From contig CAKZIH010000321.1 in NCBI GenBank assembly GCA_936931335.1, forward strand, positions 1 through 21,385: 21,385 nt of DNA. The letters run 5' to 3'. Shown piece after piece: positions 1 to 8,647 of this stretch. The position numbers and the translations under genes are program-made. Source of the stretch: an uncultured Nostocoides sp. GTDB taxonomy: Bacteria > Actinomycetota > Actinomycetes > Actinomycetales > Dermatophilaceae. Positions within the stretch are counted from its first letter, which is position 1; every line of letters begins with the position of its first letter. The notes beneath the pieces are model-generated. The model was not told where the DNA came from. It saw only the letters and a list, made by a program, of their open reading frames with translations, and did no database searches.

Positions 1-732
1 GAGGTCGGCGGCGGCGGTGTGCGCCAAGGCGTCGAGGAAGTCGGCGTCGCGCCGGGCGGCCTGCGCGGTGCGCAGGAGTCCCGCGGTGATGCCGGGGCCG
101 AGGTCGCGGCTCAGGTCGGCGAGTGCGTGTCGCGCCCGCACCCGGGCGTATGCCGGATCGCCATTGTGCGGGTCGGTCCACCAGGTGAGCCCGAGTTCGC
201 GGCACGAGGTCTCGGTCTGTTGGCGGGTAATGGCCAGGAACGGCCGGCGCACCCGGGCGCGGCGGGGCGGTATACCGGCCAGGGACCGCAGGCCGGAGCC
301 GCGCAGCAAGCCCAGCAAGACCTGTTCGGCCTGGTCGTCTTCCGTATGCCCGAGGAGCACCGCCGCCGCGCCGAGCCGCTCGGCCACCGCGTCCAGGGCC
401 GTATGCCGTGCCTCCCGCGCCGCCGCCTCGGGCCCGGACGGGCTCTCGGCGGGCACGGTCACCCGCTCGATGTGGACCGGGTGCAGCCCCACGTCGCGAC
501 AATGCTGCGCCGCCTGCTGGGCGACCTGCGCCGAGTCTGCCTGCAGCCCATGGTCGACGCAGACCGCGCCGGCCCGCAGGTTCGCGCGCGGGGCCACCCA
601 GGCGAGCGCCGCGGCGAGCGCGAGGGAGTCCGCGCCCCCGGAGCAGCCGACCAGCACCAGATCGCCCGGGCCAAGGTCGCTCAGCGCCGCGCGCACCGCC
701 GCCCGGCACGCCATACTTGCCGGCTCGCGCAT
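1..732 (-). CDS. tilS: tRNA(Ile)-lysidine synthase TilS, 3' part beyond window edge
   Basis: Reading the minus strand from the ATG at 732 gives 244 residues in an open frame that leaves the window at base 1. The ATP-pyrophosphatase P-loop is visible as SGGADS at residues 31-36, and the second family motif GHTEDDQAEQ lies at 129-138. These are diagnostic of TilS, which adds lysine to C34 of the tRNA-Ile with anticodon CAU so that it reads AUA. Actinobacterial TilS is usually about 320-340 residues, so the C-terminal tRNA-binding part is missing only because of the window edge. No Shine-Dalgarno precedes the start, but TAGGCT sits 6 nt upstream, fitting leaderless transcription. The gene follows the zinc metalloprotease by 27 bp on the same strand, the usual actinobacterial order. 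A second in-frame ATG lies six codons in, but the first fits the -10 box better. Confidence 0.93.
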   Translation of the reverse strand, partial: MREPASMACRAAVRAALSDLGPGDLVLVGCSGGADSLALAAALAWVAPRANLRAGAVCVDHGLQADSAQVAQQAAQHCRDVGLHPVHIERVTVPAESPSGPEAAAREARHTALDAVAERLGAAAVLLGHTEDDQAEQVLLGLLRGSGLRSLAGIPPRRARVRRPFLAITRQQTETSCRELGLTWWTDPHNGDPAYARVRARHALADLSRDLGPGITAGLLRTAQAARRDADFLDALAHTAAADL

Positions 733-738
733 GCCCGG

Positions 739-744
739 AGCCTA
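739..744 (-). promoter_or_regulatory. Candidate -10 box for leaderless tilS
   Basis: On the minus strand TAGGCT (TANNNT) lies exactly 6 nt before the tilS ATG, in the 27-bp gap after the metalloprotease gene. No convincing -35 is seen. This spacing places the transcription start at or next to the ATG, typical of leaderless actinobacterial genes. Confidence 0.35.
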
Positions 745-759
745 GAGCGACCGGCGGGT

Positions 760-1860
760 TCAGCCGTGGACGCGGGCGACCCAGGCCTGGGGGTTGTGGA
801 TCTCCTGCGGGGTCGGCAGCGTCTCCGGCGAGGTCCAGATCTGGTTGAAGCCGTCCACGCCGACCTTGTCCATCACGCCGCGCACAAAGGTCGCGCCGTC
901 CCGGTATTGCGCCATCTTCGCCTCGAGCCCGAGCAATCGGCGCAGCAGCTTGTCGGCCGCCCCCACGCCCTTGCGGCGTTCGGTGAACTTGCGGCGGATC
1001 TCAGCGACGGAGGGGATGACCTTGGGGCCGACGTCGTCCATGACCACATCGGCGTGTCCTTCGAGCAGGCTCATCACCGCGGTGACCTCGGCGACCTTGG
1101 CGCGCTGTTCGGGGCTGGCCACCAGATCCGCGATGCCCGCTCCCCGGCTGCCCAGTGCCTCGGGCAGCCGCTTGGTGATCTCGGTGAGCCGGCCGGCGAG
1201 CTCAGCCGGGGTGGGGGTCATCTCCCCGGCCAGCGACTGTGCGCGCTCGATCAGGTGCTCGCGCAACCACGGGACCGCGGTGAACTGCACGCGGTGGGTC
1301 TCCTCATGCATACAGACCCAGGCGCGGAAGTCCGCGGCGTCCACCTCGAGTTCGCGCTGGACGTGCACCAGGTTGGGGGCGACCAGGAGCAGGCGCGGGG
1401 TGCCCTGGGGAGCCAGGTCGTATTGACCCAGGACCTTGTTGGCCATGAACGCCATCAGGCCACCGGCCTCCGCGCCGGTGATCTTCGACCCCACCGCGAT
1501 GGCCGCGGCGGTCGGTTCGATCCTGCGTTCGGCGGCGACCTTCGCAAAGACTGGGGTCATCAATGCCGCCATGGAGTCGAGGTTGAGGTCGATCCAGGTG
1601 GGCCGGTCGATGACCAGCGGTGCGGGGGCCTGGCCCGGCGCATACATCCGGGAGGTCTCGGCGACGGGCTCGACGGCGGCTGCGGCCGCCGCCCGGATGG
1701 CGCCAACCTCTGCACCGGCCTCGGCGGCGGTGACGCGCGGCCCGGCGGGGACCAGACGGCGGCCAGTGGCCTTGGCGAACTCCCAGTCCACCATCGCGGG
1801 CGCCGCCGCATCGGTGGTCGGGTGCTCGGGAGCGCCCTCGGGCGGCGAAGAGATGGTCAC
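760..1860 (-). CDS. Zinc-dependent metalloprotease (DUF2342 / F420-biosynthesis-associated family)
   Basis: A 366-residue protein. The start chosen is the GTG at 1860, preceded by AAGGAA about 6 nt upstream; the frame stays open 8 codons further, but that stretch lies inside dacB. The zinc-binding motif HEETH lies at residues 185-189, in a context (MHEETHRVQF) typical of the actinobacterial family annotated as zinc-dependent metalloprotease or F420-biosynthesis-associated protein. The N-terminal about 30 residues are low complexity (Ala/Pro-rich), and there is no signal peptide, so it is probably cytoplasmic. The GTG overlaps the dacB stop (GTGA), implying translational coupling. The substrate is unknown in the family; the fixed neighbourhood with dacB and tilS is conserved in actinobacteria but does not reveal a role. 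I am confident in the family and not in any function. Confidence 0.85.
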   Translation of the reverse strand: MTISSPPEGAPEHPTTDAAAPAMVDWEFAKATGRRLVPAGPRVTAAEAGAEVGAIRAAAAAAVEPVAETSRMYAPGQAPAPLVIDRPTWIDLNLDSMAALMTPVFAKVAAERRIEPTAAAIAVGSKITGAEAGGLMAFMANKVLGQYDLAPQGTPRLLLVAPNLVHVQRELEVDAADFRAWVCMHEETHRVQFTAVPWLREHLIERAQSLAGEMTPTPAELAGRLTEITKRLPEALGSRGAGIADLVASPEQRAKVAEVTAVMSLLEGHADVVMDDVGPKVIPSVAEIRRKFTERRKGVGAADKLLRRLLGLEAKMAQYRDGATFVRGVMDKVGVDGFNQIWTSPETLPTPQEIHNPQAWVARVHG

Positions 1861-3419
1861 GAGGTTCCTTTCGAGGTACCGCAATCGCAGCTGGTCAGCG
1901 CGACGACGAAGCGGTCCAACGCCGCCCGGGCCTCCAGCGTTCCCGTGGCCGCCGGCACCCGGTCGGCGACGATGACGAAGGCAAGCTGTTGTCCGGCGGC
2001 ATCGACGGTGGTCCCGGCCAGCGACGAGATACCGGTGAGCGTGCCGGTCTTGGCGCGGGCCAGCCCGGCCGCGGTCACGCTCGGTCCGGTGCGGAAACGG
2101 TCATACAGGGTGCCGTCCAGGCCGGCCACCGGTAGCCGACCGAGGACATCGGCCAGGCCCGGGAGCTTCCCGCTCAGCCCGTCGCCGATCACCTGCGAGA
2201 TCAAGGCGACCGTGGTGGTCTGCTCACCGGCAAGGCCGGAGGTGTCCACCAGATTCGTGCCGGACACGTCATACCCGAGCCCCGCCAGGGTGTCCTGGAC
2301 GAATGCCGCATTGCCGGCGAAGCCGCCGTCGCGCCCCTGGGCGAGCGCGGCCTGGCGGGCCAGGTTCTCGGTGAGCGCATTGTCGCTGTCGTCCAGGGCC
2401 GTGGCCAGCACGTCCCGGTATGCCGCGCTCTCCACCGCTCCCAGCTCGCTCGCGTCCGCCGGGGCCGGCGTGGCCCGCAGCGACGGGGTGTCGCGCACCC
2501 GCACCCGAGCCCCGGTGGCCTGGCGCAGCGCGGTATCGAGTTGCTCGCCCAGCTCGGTGAGCACTGATCCGGCCGGGTCCATCGGGGAGGGCACATAGGG
2601 CTTGGGGCGTTGGTCGGCAAAACCGAGCATTGCCACCGTCTGGGTGAACCCGGAGGCGACATCGGCCGGGTTCCACGAGGGCGGGAAGGCCGAAGTGTCC
2701 GGATAACCCGGGCCGGCGGCGAAGGTGGCGTCCAGCCGTAGCGTCCAGCGCTTCGGCGCCCCCGCCTCCGGTGTCCCCTCGTGCTGGGCCCGTATGCCGT
2801 CCACCACCTGCGTGACCAGGTCGGCCAGACCGGCGTGGCCGGCCACGGCGGCCGGATCCCCGGCCCCCTTGGCCAGCATGGTGTCGCCGCCGGCGACGAG
2901 CACGAGCTCACCCGGTTTCGGCGAGACCACCCGGGTGCGCATGGTCGCCGCGGGGTCGAGCACCTGCGCAACGGCCGCGGCGGTGAGCAGTTTTTGGGTC
3001 GACGCGACCCGGCGGGCGGTGGGGGCACCGGCGGCATACACCTGCTCGCCGGTGGCGACATCGCGGATGCTGACGCCGACCCCCGGCCCCAGGGCGGGAT
3101 CGGCGAGTGTCGGGGTGATCGCCCGCTCCAGGGCGTCGCGGTCGAGCGCCTGCGCGTCGAGCGGCGCGAGCACCGGATTGGTGGCCGTGGGGGTGGGCAG
3201 GGCGATGGCCGGCGCGGCGTCGCCGGGCGTTGCGTCGGCAGCATGCGCGTCGGTGGGCGCCGGGGCGGGCGTGGCGCGGGTGAGGATCCCCGGGACCACA
3301 TCGAAGACGTCGGCAGCGACATACGAGCCCGCGGCGAGGACGAGCACGCCTGCTCCCGCGGCGAGGCGAGGCAACCTCACACGACCCCCTGACCCAAGAC
3401 GGCGCGACATACGCAACAC
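1857..3419 (-). CDS. dacB: D-alanyl-D-alanine carboxypeptidase/endopeptidase (PBP4, peptidase S13)
   Basis: A 520-residue penicillin-binding protein with all three active-site motifs: S140-T-Q-K143, S345-D-N347 and K457-T-G459. A hydrophobic N-terminal segment at about residues 20-38 looks like a signal anchor, and an Ala/Pro/Thr-rich linker (about 48-85) leads into the catalytic domain. The family trims or cleaves peptidoglycan stem peptides outside the membrane. The insertion between the SxxK and SxN motifs is about 200 residues, as expected for class C PBPs. The start could be the GTG at 3419, with GAGGG unusually close (about 3 nt), or the ATG at 3410, with the same GAGGG about 12 nt away. 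It is divergent from ppa across only 44 bp, so the two promoters must be packed together. The 3' end overlaps the metalloprotease gene by 4 nt. Confidence 0.93.
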   Translation of the reverse strand: MLRMSRRLGSGGRVRLPRLAAGAGVLVLAAGSYVAADVFDVVPGILTRATPAPAPTDAHAADATPGDAAPAIALPTPTATNPVLAPLDAQALDRDALERAITPTLADPALGPGVGVSIRDVATGEQVYAAGAPTARRVASTQKLLTAAAVAQVLDPAATMRTRVVSPKPGELVLVAGGDTMLAKGAGDPAAVAGHAGLADLVTQVVDGIRAQHEGTPEAGAPKRWTLRLDATFAAGPGYPDTSAFPPSWNPADVASGFTQTVAMLGFADQRPKPYVPSPMDPAGSVLTELGEQLDTALRQATGARVRVRDTPSLRATPAPADASELGAVESAAYRDVLATALDDSDNALTENLARQAALAQGRDGGFAGNAAFVQDTLAGLGYDVSGTNLVDTSGLAGEQTTTVALISQVIGDGLSGKLPGLADVLGRLPVAGLDGTLYDRFRTGPSVTAAGLARAKTGTLTGISSLAGTTVDAAGQQLAFVIVADRVPAATGTLEARAALDRFVVALTSCDCGTSKGTS

Positions 3420-3463
3420 TTGCCCTCGGCAGACTAAGTCATCGACGACAAGGGAGTTCCGAC

Positions 3464-4108
3464 GTGGAGTTCGACGTCACCGTAGAGATCCCCAAGGGTG
3501 CACGTAACAAGTACGAGGTGGACCACGAGACCGGTCGCATCCGGCTCGACCGGCTGCTCTTCACCTCGATGTCCTATCCGGCCGACTATGGCTATGTCGA
3601 GGAGTCGCTCGGCGAGGACGGCGACCCCCTGGACGCCCTCGTGCTGCTGGACGAGCCGACCTGGCCCGGCTGCCTGGTGCGCGCCCGGCCGATCGGGATG
3701 TTCCACATGCGCGATGAGGCCGGCGGCGACGACAAGATCCTCTGCGTCCCGGCCGGCGACCCGCGCAAGACCCACATCACCGAGCTCGAGGACATCAACG
3801 ACTTCGACCGCCTGGAGATCCAGCACTTCTTCGAGACCTATAAGGACCTCGAGCCCGGCAAGTCCGTCGAGGGCGCCCACTGGGCCGGTCGGGAAGAGGC
3901 CGAGAAGACCGTCAACGAGGCGATCGCCCGCGCCAAGGAAGCCGGTGTCTCCACCGCCCGCTGGCGCATGCCCACCTCGGACAGCCGCCCCCAGGCGCAG
4001 CCCAGTGAGCAGGGTGAGTCCACGACGCAGGAGGCCACGGCGGTTGCCGAGCACACCACCGCCGACCGCCTGGCAACCAAGGACAAGCCGCTCAGCGACG
4101 AACGCTGA
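3464..4108 (+). CDS. ppa: Inorganic pyrophosphatase with C-terminal extension
   Basis: A 214-residue soluble family I pyrophosphatase that hydrolyses PPi to phosphate in the cytoplasm. The signature DGDPLD is at residues 52-57, with the usual surrounding blocks (SMSYPADYGYVEE before it, DDKILCVP and DINDF after). The GTG start is preceded by AGGGAG about 7 nt upstream. Actinobacterial Ppa is normally about 160-170 residues. Here the catalytic domain ends near residue 165 and is followed by a polar, Ser/Thr/Gln/Glu-rich tail of about 45 residues with no recognisable domain. The tail frame is continuous and ends at a TGA 40 bp before the acyltransferase, so it looks genuine rather than a frameshift artefact. 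It is divergent from dacB. Confidence 0.96.
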   Translation: MEFDVTVEIPKGARNKYEVDHETGRIRLDRLLFTSMSYPADYGYVEESLGEDGDPLDALVLLDEPTWPGCLVRARPIGMFHMRDEAGGDDKILCVPAGDPRKTHITELEDINDFDRLEIQHFFETYKDLEPGKSVEGAHWAGREEAEKTVNEAIARAKEAGVSTARWRMPTSDSRPQAQPSEQGESTTQEATAVAEHTTADRLATKDKPLSDER

Positions 4109-4148
4109 TAGGCACCTGAGGTCGCGGGTCTCTACCCCGTAGCCCGCC

Positions 4149-6299
4149 ATGGCCAAGCACGCCCGCGTTCCCGCTAGCTCCGACGCGGCCCACCGCCCTC
4201 GCGGCTTCCGGGCAGACGTCGAGGGGTTGCGGGCGGTGGCCGTCCTCGCGGTGCTCTGGTTCCACGCCCGGCTGCCCGGGCTCGGTGGCGGTTTCGCCGG
4301 GGTCGACATTTTCTTTGTCATCTCCGGCTTCCTCATCACCGGGCAACTGGTGCGCGAGGTGGAGCGCACCGGGACGGTATCGCTGCCGGATTTCTATGCC
4401 CGGCGCGCCAAGCGGCTCTTCCCGGCGGCCGCGACGGTGCTGCTGGCCGCCGCCCTGATCACCGCGCTCGCGCTGCCCCGGGTCCAGCTGCGGACCTTCG
4501 GCACGGACATCGCGGCAGCGGCGGCATACCTCATCAACTGGCGGCTCGCCGCGCGCTCGGTCGACTATCTCGCCGAGGATGTGGGCGCCTCCCCGGTCCA
4601 GCACTTCTGGAGCCTCGCGGTCGAGGAGCAGTTCTATATCGTCTGGCCGCTGCTGATCCTGGCGCTCGCCGTGCTCATCCGCCGCCGCGGTATGTCCGTG
4701 CGTCGCGGTCTGGCCGCGGGCCTGGCGCTGATCACCATCCCGAGCTTCGCCTGGTCGGTGTATCTGACCGCCAACGACCCGCCGCCGGCGTATTTCGTCA
4801 CCACGACTCGGTTGTGGGAGTTGGGAATGGGCGCGCTGGTGGCCTTGGGTGCGCGGCGTTGGGACGCTATCCGTCCCCGCCTCGGTATGGCGTTGGGCTG
4901 GGCCGGTCTGGCGCTCCTGGCCCTGGGCCTGGTGGTCCAAGACACGGCAACCGCGTGGCCGGGGGCTGCCGCGCTGGTGCCGACGCTGGGCGCAGCCCTG
5001 GTCATCGTCGGGGGCTTCAACGCTGGATCCCGCGGCCCGGTGGCCATCCTGGGCCGGGCCCTGCCGGTATGGATCGGCGCCCTGTCCTACTCCCTCTATC
5101 TGTGGCATTGGCCGCTGGTCGTCCTCGCCGACGATCTGAGCGACTCCTCGGACGGCTGGGCGCGCCTCGCCTGCGTCGCCGCGATCGTCCCCGCCTGGGC
5201 AACCCATCGGTTCATCGAGAACCCGGTGCGTTTCCACCCGCGGGTCGCCGCCTCCACCCGCAACGCCTTGGTGCTCGGGCTGGCCTGCTCGGTGCTTGGG
5301 GTGCTGGCCGGTGGTGGTGCGGCCGCTACCAGTGGGATCTATCAGGTGCGCGTGGGTACTGCCGGTGAGGCATTGGGTGGGCGGGCCACCGCTCCGGTCA
5401 GTACCACGCAGCCGAGCCAGCTCGGCTCCACTGCCGGCTCCGCGTCGGCGTCGGCCTCGCCGTCGGGATCGATCACGGTCGACCCCGACCCGCAGTGGGT
5501 ATATCCGGATCCCAAGCTCGCTACCGCGGATGTCCCGGCCAGCGACCGCGACAAGTGCACTAGCGGAGTGACCTCGCACAGCGTGCGGGTCTGTGACTAC
5601 GGCGACACCACGAGCGACACGGTCGTGGCGGCCATCGGGGATTCCAAGCTGGCGCAATGGCTGCCCGCCCTCGATCGCATCGGCAAGGCGGAGCACTGGC
5701 GCATCCGGCTCTACACCAAATCTGCCTGCGCCTGGACCTCGGCGCTGACCGCCCTGGAAGAAGTTCCCAACCGCACCTGCCAGGCCTGGGGGACGCGGGT
5801 CCTGGCCAAGGTGCTCAAGGAACGCCCTGTCGCCGTACTCACCTCGAGCCTGCGCGCGGACGCCTATGCCGGCGCCGAACGCACCCAGCAGGCCCTCGTC
5901 GACGGTTACGTCGACTACTGGTCGCGCCTGGCCAAGGCCGGGATCCCCGTCATTGCCATTGCGGACACCCCCTTGCCCGCGGACGTCGTCTACGACTGCG
6001 TTCTCGGCCATCCCACGGACTTCATGACCTCCTGCGATTTCCCGTATGCCGAGGGCCGCGGCACCGCCGCGCTGCGCGCCGCCGCGCAGCGCGTCCCCAC
6101 CACGCGCTCGCTTGATTTCACCGACCTCACCTGCCCCGGTGGGCAGACCTGTGTCCCCGTGATCGGCAATGTCCTGGTTTATCGCCAGGGCTCGCACATC
6201 ACGGCCACGTATGCCGATTCGCTCACCGACGCCATCCGCCCCCGGCTGGTCGGGGCGCTCGCCCAGGCCCGCAAACAGGCGCGCGACCAGGCGGGATAG
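4149..6299 (+). CDS. Membrane O-acyltransferase with C-terminal SGNH domain (OafA/YrhL-like)
   Basis: A 716-residue two-domain protein. Residues about 17-350 form an acyltransferase-3 domain with about ten hydrophobic segments. Visible family features are the conserved His39 in the WFHARLP stretch, GVDIFFVISGFLITG, and the basic YARRAKRLFP motif. A Ser/Ala-rich linker (about 405-440) leads to an extracytoplasmic SGNH domain with the nucleophile block GDS (Ser499) and the late His683. Such proteins O-acetylate cell-envelope glycans: the membrane domain passes acyl groups across the membrane and the SGNH domain transfers them. The acceptor cannot be told from sequence. The ATG at 4149 has no clear Shine-Dalgarno. 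It follows ppa by 40 bp, but a shared role is not implied. Confidence 0.92.
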   Translation: MAKHARVPASSDAAHRPRGFRADVEGLRAVAVLAVLWFHARLPGLGGGFAGVDIFFVISGFLITGQLVREVERTGTVSLPDFYARRAKRLFPAAATVLLAAALITALALPRVQLRTFGTDIAAAAAYLINWRLAARSVDYLAEDVGASPVQHFWSLAVEEQFYIVWPLLILALAVLIRRRGMSVRRGLAAGLALITIPSFAWSVYLTANDPPPAYFVTTTRLWELGMGALVALGARRWDAIRPRLGMALGWAGLALLALGLVVQDTATAWPGAAALVPTLGAALVIVGGFNAGSRGPVAILGRALPVWIGALSYSLYLWHWPLVVLADDLSDSSDGWARLACVAAIVPAWATHRFIENPVRFHPRVAASTRNALVLGLACSVLGVLAGGGAAATSGIYQVRVGTAGEALGGRATAPVSTTQPSQLGSTAGSASASASPSGSITVDPDPQWVYPDPKLATADVPASDRDKCTSGVTSHSVRVCDYGDTTSDTVVAAIGDSKLAQWLPALDRIGKAEHWRIRLYTKSACAWTSALTALEEVPNRTCQAWGTRVLAKVLKERPVAVLTSSLRADAYAGAERTQQALVDGYVDYWSRLAKAGIPVIAIADTPLPADVVYDCVLGHPTDFMTSCDFPYAEGRGTAALRAAAQRVPTTRSLDFTDLTCPGGQTCVPVIGNVLVYRQGSHITATYADSLTDAIRPRLVGALAQARKQARDQAG

Positions 6300-6322
6300 C
6301 CAGCGCCACAGGCGCGGCCGCA

Positions 6323-6397
6323 AGGTGACGCCGCAGGCCTGGACGCAGGTGACGCCGCAGCCGGGGCGAAGGTGGGCGCACGCAGGTGACGGATCGC
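6323..6397 (+). repeat. Iterated AGGTGACGCCGCAG motif between acyltransferase and CtlX-like gene
   Basis: In the 184-bp gap after the acyltransferase, AGGTGACGCCGCAG occurs at 6323 and again at 6347 (24-bp period). Degenerate cores AGGTGGGCGC (6370) and AGGTGACGG (6384) follow. The rest of the gap holds two GCATACC words and the probable -10 of the next gene. The function is unknown. Confidence 0.5.
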
Positions 6398-6470
6398 GGC
6401 ATACCGGTGCGGGGCGCAGCGGCGGGGACGCGCCGACCACCCACGGTGGGCATGACCGCATACCGTCGGC

Positions 6471-6476
6471 TAGCTT
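6471..6476 (+). promoter_or_regulatory. Candidate -10 box for leaderless CtlX-like gene
   Basis: TAGCTT (TANNNT) lies 7 nt before the GTG at 6484, and no Shine-Dalgarno lies between. The geometry suggests transcription starting at the GTG. No good -35 is visible. Confidence 0.35.
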
Positions 6477-6483
6477 CGACCGC

Positions 6484-7503
6484 GTGAGTGCTCAGGCCCC
6501 CTCCGCGGTGATCCTTGTCCGTGCGCGTCGATTCACCCCCAATCCGGCGACCGCAGCGGACAACGCTTTTCAGAGCGCTGTCCCGCAGGGACAAAGCGAC
6601 GACGCCGTGTCCACTGCGGCGCTGGCCGAGATGGACGCGCTGGCGCAGGCGCTGCGCGAGGTTGGCGTGCGGGTGCACGTCTTCGAGGACGAGGACCACA
6701 CCCGGCCGGACAGCGTCTTCCCGAACAACTGGATCTCCACGCACGCCGGCGGGTATGTCGCGGTGTACCCGATGTATGCCTCGAACCGGCGCCACGAGCG
6801 GCGCGCGGACGTGCTGGAGCTGCTCAAGTCGCACTACCGCGTGCAGACGATCATCGACTACTCGGGCCTGGAGCCGGACGGGATCTTCCTCGAAGGCACC
6901 GGTGCCATGGTGCTCGATCACGTCTCCCGGGTGGCCTATACCGCGATCAGCCACCGCGCCGATACCAATGTGCTGGAACGCTTTTGTGCCGACTTTAACT
7001 ACGAGCCAATGGCGTTCGAAGCGGTCGATGAGCAGGGCGTGCCGGTTTATCACACCAATGTCATCGCGTGCGTTGGCACCGACGTCGCCCTGATCGCGCT
7101 GGAGATGATCAAGGACGAGGTGCGTCGCGCGCAGGTCCGCGAGCGGCTCGAGGTCAACGGCCGGGTCGTCGTCGAGCTGACCGAGGAGCAGATCCGCGAG
7201 TTCGCGGGGAATGCGGTGGAGTTGTGCGGCCGGACCGCCGATGGCCGCCGGCGGTATGTGATGGCGATGTCGGCGCGTGCCAAGCGCAGCCTGCGACCCG
7301 AGCAGGTGGCCGTCATCGAGCAGTCCTGCGAGATCGTCGCCGTGGACGTCCCCACCATCGAACTGGCCGGCGGCTCGGTGCGCTGCATGATCGCCGGCGT
7401 GCACCTGGACCGGCGCCCGGCGGAAGAGCCGGAACTCACCGAAGCGGTCGAGGCGATCGACGAGGCGCCCCAGACCATCGACGGCCGGGACGTCCACGAC
7501 TGA
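6484..7503 (+). CDS. Amidinotransferase-fold guanidino/ureido hydrolase (CtlX/dimethylargininase-like)
   Basis: A 339-residue soluble protein of the amidinotransferase fold. The characteristic FPNNWISTH is at residues 79-87, the candidate catalytic His is His157 (AISHRAD), and the catalytic Cys is Cys301 in GGSVRCMIAG. The early RARRF...NAFQ block is also typical of CtlX, the citrulline-utilisation hydrolase group next to dimethylarginine dimethylaminohydrolases. The likely reaction is Cys-dependent hydrolysis of an amidino or ureido group (methylarginine, arginine or citrulline), but the exact substrate cannot be read from sequence. The frame is open far upstream into the acyltransferase; I chose the GTG at 6484 because the family similarity starts there and a -10 box sits 7 nt before it. 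No arginine-catabolism genes are nearby. Confidence 0.87.
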   Translation: MSAQAPSAVILVRARRFTPNPATAADNAFQSAVPQGQSDDAVSTAALAEMDALAQALREVGVRVHVFEDEDHTRPDSVFPNNWISTHAGGYVAVYPMYASNRRHERRADVLELLKSHYRVQTIIDYSGLEPDGIFLEGTGAMVLDHVSRVAYTAISHRADTNVLERFCADFNYEPMAFEAVDEQGVPVYHTNVIACVGTDVALIALEMIKDEVRRAQVRERLEVNGRVVVELTEEQIREFAGNAVELCGRTADGRRRYVMAMSARAKRSLRPEQVAVIEQSCEIVAVDVPTIELAGGSVRCMIAGVHLDRRPAEEPELTEAVEAIDEAPQTIDGRDVHD

Positions 7504-7535
7504 CGGAGCGGCGGCGGGCGGACGGCATACGACCC

Positions 7536-7541
7536 TAATCT
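7536..7541 (+). promoter_or_regulatory. Candidate -10 box upstream of the flavin oxidoreductase
   Basis: TAATCT lies 37 nt before the GTG start at 7579, in the 75-bp gap after the CtlX-like gene. It would give a short leader of about 30 nt containing the GAGG ribosome-binding site at 7571. No clear -35 is seen. Confidence 0.3.
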
Positions 7542-7578
7542 CGGGAACAACGCGGGCATCGCTTCGGGTTGAGGCGAC

Positions 7579-8598
7579 GTGAAGAAGATCGGGTTCCTGA
7601 ACTTTGGGCATTGGACCGACTCGCCGCACTCGCAGGTGCGCACGGCGTCCGATGCGCTGCTGCAGTCGATCGAACTCGCGGTGGCGGCCGAAGAGGTCGG
7701 TGCCGACGGCGCCTACTTCCGGGTGCACCACTTCGCCCGGCAACTCGCCTCGCCCTTCCCGCTGCTCAGCGCGATCGGAGCGAAGACGCAGCGGATCGAG
7801 ATCGGCACCGGCGTCATCGACATGCGCTACGAAAACCCGCTGTATATGGCCGAAGACGCCGGCGCCGCCGACCTGATCGCCGGTGGCCGCCTGCAACTTG
7901 GCATCAGCCGAGGGTCACCGGAGCAGGTCGTCGACGGCTGGCGCTACTTCGGCTATCAGCCCGCCGAGGGCGAGGACCAGGCCGGTATGGCGCGTCGCCA
8001 CACCGAGGTGTTGCTCCAGGTGCTCGAAGGCGAGGGTTTTGCGCAGCCCAGCCCGCGCCCGATGTTCCCCAATCCGCCGGGGTTGCTGCGGGTCGAACCG
8101 CATTCGGCGGGGCTGCGCGAACGCATCTGGTGGGGTGCGGCGTCGGACTCCACCGCGGTCTGGGCCGCGCAGCAGGGGATGCACCTGATGTCCTCGACGC
8201 TGAAGAAGGATGAGACGGGCGAGCCCTTCCATGTCCAGCAGCGCAAGCAGATCGAGGTCTTCCAGCAGGCCTGGCGCGAAGCGGACCACGACCGTGCGCC
8301 GCGGGTTTCGGTGAGCCGCTCGATCATGCCGATCGTCACCGCGCAGGATGCGGCCTACTTCGGGCGCGAGGGCCGCGGGGGCGACCAGGTCGGCGCGATC
8401 GACAATATGACGGCGATCTTCGGCAAGACGTATGCCGCCGAGCCCGAGGAACTCGTTCAGCAGCTCGCTGAGGACGAGGCCATCGCCGCCGCCGACACCC
8501 TGCTGCTGACCGTGCCCAACCAACTCGGCGTGGACTACAACGCGCACGTCCTGCGCACGATCGTCCAAGACGTCGCCCCCGGCCTCGGCTGGCGCTGA
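7579..8598 (+). CDS. LLM-class (luciferase-like) flavin-dependent oxidoreductase
   Basis: A 339-residue soluble protein with a bacterial-luciferase-like TIM-barrel pattern: an N-terminal strand IGFLNFGHW, SIELAVAAEEVGADGAYF, IEIGTGVIDMRYENPLY, and the signature-like block LIAGGRLQLGISRGSP at about residues 95-115. Members use FMN or F420 to oxidise or reduce small molecules, and the substrate cannot be predicted here. The GTG start has GAGG 4 nt upstream. It is followed by a convergent intergenic region with a repeat array, so it is probably the last gene of its transcript. It may have its own promoter, and its pairing with the preceding hydrolase may be incidental. Confidence 0.9.
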   Translation: MKKIGFLNFGHWTDSPHSQVRTASDALLQSIELAVAAEEVGADGAYFRVHHFARQLASPFPLLSAIGAKTQRIEIGTGVIDMRYENPLYMAEDAGAADLIAGGRLQLGISRGSPEQVVDGWRYFGYQPAEGEDQAGMARRHTEVLLQVLEGEGFAQPSPRPMFPNPPGLLRVEPHSAGLRERIWWGAASDSTAVWAAQQGMHLMSSTLKKDETGEPFHVQQRKQIEVFQQAWREADHDRAPRVSVSRSIMPIVTAQDAAYFGREGRGGDQVGAIDNMTAIFGKTYAAEPEELVQQLAEDEAIAAADTLLLTVPNQLGVDYNAHVLRTIVQDVAPGLGWR

Positions 8599-8647
8599 CG
8601 TCCCCGCGGCGGGAGGCGAGCTATCTACCGGCGTGGCCGCCTCCCCT

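Noticed and set aside
19..2598. 859-codon open frame on plus
   Set aside because: It is antisense to tilS, the metalloprotease and dacB, all with clear motifs; its Arg/Gly/His-rich composition is typical of a shadow frame.
4120..4147. Hairpin GCGGG...CCCGC between ppa and the acyltransferase as a terminator
   Set aside because: A short, bulged stem with no U-run, ending at the next start codon; chance is likely at this GC content.
4092..6461. 789-codon open frame on minus
   Set aside because: Antisense of the acyltransferase, with Arg/Gly/Gln-rich shadow composition and no recognisable motif.
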